Source of the DNA: DASUMP01 sp036277635
GTDB lineage: Bacteria > Actinomycetota > Acidimicrobiia > IMCC26256 > PALSA-610
Direction of reading: 5' to 3'
DNA: 14,586 nucleotides
Assembly (NCBI GenBank): GCA_036277635.1
Contig: DASUMP010000095.1
Coordinates: 1-14,586, forward strand
The notes below the pieces were generated by a model. That model did no database searches. It was given only the letters and a program-made list of their open reading frames with translations, and was not told the origin of the DNA. Both the position numbers and the translations under genes were made by a program. Positions 14,049 through 14,586 of this stretch are shown here, in pieces; positions within the stretch are counted from its first letter, which is position 1; the number at the start of each line of letters is the position of its first letter.

Positions 14049-14378
14049 TCAGGCGGCGCGCGAGACCAGATCGCGCACGCGGTCGCGTACCGGCTCGAAG
14101 CCGCGCACGACCTGCTCGGGCAGCTCGCCGAGCGTCACTCGTGCCTGCTCGACGAGGGGCTCGACGCGCTTGCCGACCTCGCCGCCGAGCTCGGCGGCCC
14201 GGTCGATCACGGCGCGGGTGTTCGTCTCGATCTGGTCGCGCACGTCGGTCGCGCACTTGGTGCTGCGCTCGAGCCGCTCGCGCAGCTCCGCAGCACGGGT
14301 CCGGCTCTGCTGGTAGCCCATGACGCCGAGGCCCACAGCGATGTAGCCGGCGTCGGTGGCGGTCTTGCGGAAGTCCAT
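14049..14378 (-). CDS. Small helical protein of unknown function
   Basis: This 109-residue protein matches no family I recognise with confidence. A short hydrophobic stretch (about 10-22, AGYIAVGLGVMGY) could insert in or lie on a membrane. The rest (about 23-109) is rich in R, E, A, L and V, with spacing that suggests amphipathic helix or coiled coil, for example LRERLERS and VEPLVEQARVTLGELPEQVV. Basic residues such as RDRVRDLVSRAA end the protein. It faintly resembles heparin-binding-haemagglutinin-like or phasin-like helical proteins, but only in composition. The ATG at 14378 has AGGAG six bases upstream and a -35/-10 promoter before that. It lies 24 bases upstream of cofD on the same strand, so read-through into the F420 operon is possible. 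Confidence 0.8.
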   Translation of the reverse strand: MDFRKTATDAGYIAVGLGVMGYQQSRTRAAELRERLERSTKCATDVRDQIETNTRAVIDRAAELGGEVGKRVEPLVEQARVTLGELPEQVVRGFEPVRDRVRDLVSRAA

Positions 14379-14384
14379 GGGGGG

Positions 14385-14389
14385 CTCCT
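14385..14389 (-). promoter_or_regulatory. Ribosome binding site of the small helical protein
   Basis: AGGAG on the minus strand lies six bases before the ATG at 14378. With ugd, this is one of few genes here with a clear leader and Shine-Dalgarno sequence. Confidence 0.65.
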
Positions 14390-14421
14390 GAGAAGCGGTG
14401 CGGGGGCTCTCCCCGCCCGTA

Positions 14422-14461
14422 TGCTTGCTACACTACACGCTTTGTATAACAGTTGCAAGCA
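14422..14461. repeat. Inverted repeat TGCTTGC / GCAAGCA flanking the promoter, possible operator
   Basis: A seven-base inverted repeat at 14422-14428 and 14455-14461 encloses a 26-base AT-rich core. The core includes a direct repeat TACACTACAC (14429-14438) and TTTGTATAACA. It overlaps both promoter boxes of the small helical protein, so a regulator bound there could block transcription. The role is inferred only from position. Confidence 0.35.
14430..14458 (-). promoter_or_regulatory. Promoter with -35 TTGCAA and -10 TAGTGT for the small helical protein
   Basis: On the minus strand TTGCAA (14458-14453) and TAGTGT (14435-14430) are separated by 17 bases, the ideal spacing for a housekeeping sigma factor. 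Transcription would start near 14423 and give a leader of about 45 bases with the AGGAG site. This is the only promoter in the window with both boxes visible. Confidence 0.5.
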
Positions 14462-14493
14462 CTCGTGACCCGGGGCACGAACGGGGCCGTTGG

Positions 14494-14499
14494 TAGTCT
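14494..14499 (+). promoter_or_regulatory. Putative -10 element (TAGTCT), leaderless promoter of the last gene
   Basis: TAGTCT ends ten bases before the ATG at 14510, exactly the spacing seen before the ATG at 8982. No Shine-Dalgarno sequence precedes the start. Confidence 0.45.
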
Positions 14500-14509
14500 C
14501 GCCCGGCTC

Positions 14510-14586
14510 ATGCAGGTCCTCGAGCCCGACGACACGTCCGAGGTCGTGGCCCCGCCCGTCGTGGCGGTCCTCGTCGCATCGGATCC
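14510..14586 (+). CDS. Partial CDS (first 25 codons), probable glycosyltransferase
   Basis: The ATG at 14510 opens a frame that runs to the window end. It begins MQVLEPDDTSEVVAPPVVAV and continues LVASDP. A short acidic lead followed by a hydrophobic first strand (PVVAVLVASDP) is how many actinobacterial family 2 glycosyltransferases begin, with VVAVLV as the first beta strand of the GT-A fold. No catalytic motif lies within the window, so the family call is weak. It is divergent from the small helical protein and has its own TAGTCT hexamer. Confidence 0.55.
   Translation, partial: MQVLEPDDTSEVVAPPVVAVLVASD

Noticed and set aside
14425..14450. Plus-strand promoter TTGCTA / TATAAC for the last gene
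   Set aside because: The spacing is only 14 bases, whereas TAGTCT ten bases before the ATG fits the pattern seen elsewhere. The minus-strand promoter over the same bases is better spaced.
14581..14586. GGATCC (a BamHI site) exactly at the window end, as a sign of a cloning junction
   Set aside because: The same hexamer occurs inside genes elsewhere in the window (for example near 7356, 8523 and 10864), and the reading frame is open across it. It says nothing about biology here.

Overview
The window is high-GC DNA, roughly 70% G+C by eye. GTG starts are frequent, genes are tightly packed and no mobile or RNA elements are visible. A coenzyme F420 cluster, an LCP-LytR_C cell-wall protein, many GTG starts and leaderless-type promoters together point to an Actinomycetota chromosome. 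An Acidimicrobiia-like lineage is plausible, but that is inference from gene content, not a database match. I see 15 protein genes, two of them cut by the window edges. There is no tRNA, rRNA, CRISPR array or insertion sequence, and no gene-free stretch over 300 bases; the longest gap is about 130 bases.

Layout. (1) Minus strand, 1-2263: an operon read right to left, pabB, pabC and the first 61 codons of a possible MurL-type epimerase, joined by GTGA and ATGA overlaps. This is folate (p-aminobenzoate) synthesis with a possible D-glutamate/peptidoglycan gene. (2) Plus strand, 2322-3464: a stand-alone acyl-CoA dehydrogenase, divergent from pabB. (3) Plus strand, 3539-11775: a long surface-glycan region. 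It holds an LCP family ligase, UDP-glucose 6-dehydrogenase, UDP-glucuronate decarboxylase, two family 2 glycosyltransferases, a membrane-anchored histidine-rich protein of unknown function, a sugar-1-phosphate nucleotidyltransferase with a beta-helix tail, and a GalE-type epimerase. Ugd plus the decarboxylase should turn UDP-glucose into UDP-xylose. The glycosyltransferases would use activated sugars, and the LCP protein could attach the finished polymer to the wall.

(4) Minus strand, 11777-14024: an F420 operon, cofD (fbiA), cofE and a separate nitroreductase. The last two correspond to the two halves of mycobacterial FbiB, split here into overlapping genes. It meets galE tail to tail with one base between the stop codons. 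(5) 14049-14378 minus: a small helical protein with a recognisable -35/-10 promoter in an AT-rich island. (6) 14510 onward plus: the first codons of a gene, probably a glycosyltransferase, running out of the window.

Two features recur. Start codons of first-in-unit genes lie 6 to 10 bases after a TAnnnT hexamer, which suggests leaderless transcription. Genes inside units are coupled by four-base GTGA/ATGA overlaps. Of the genes that are not functionally obvious, the histidine-rich protein at 8982 and the small protein at 14049 stand out.
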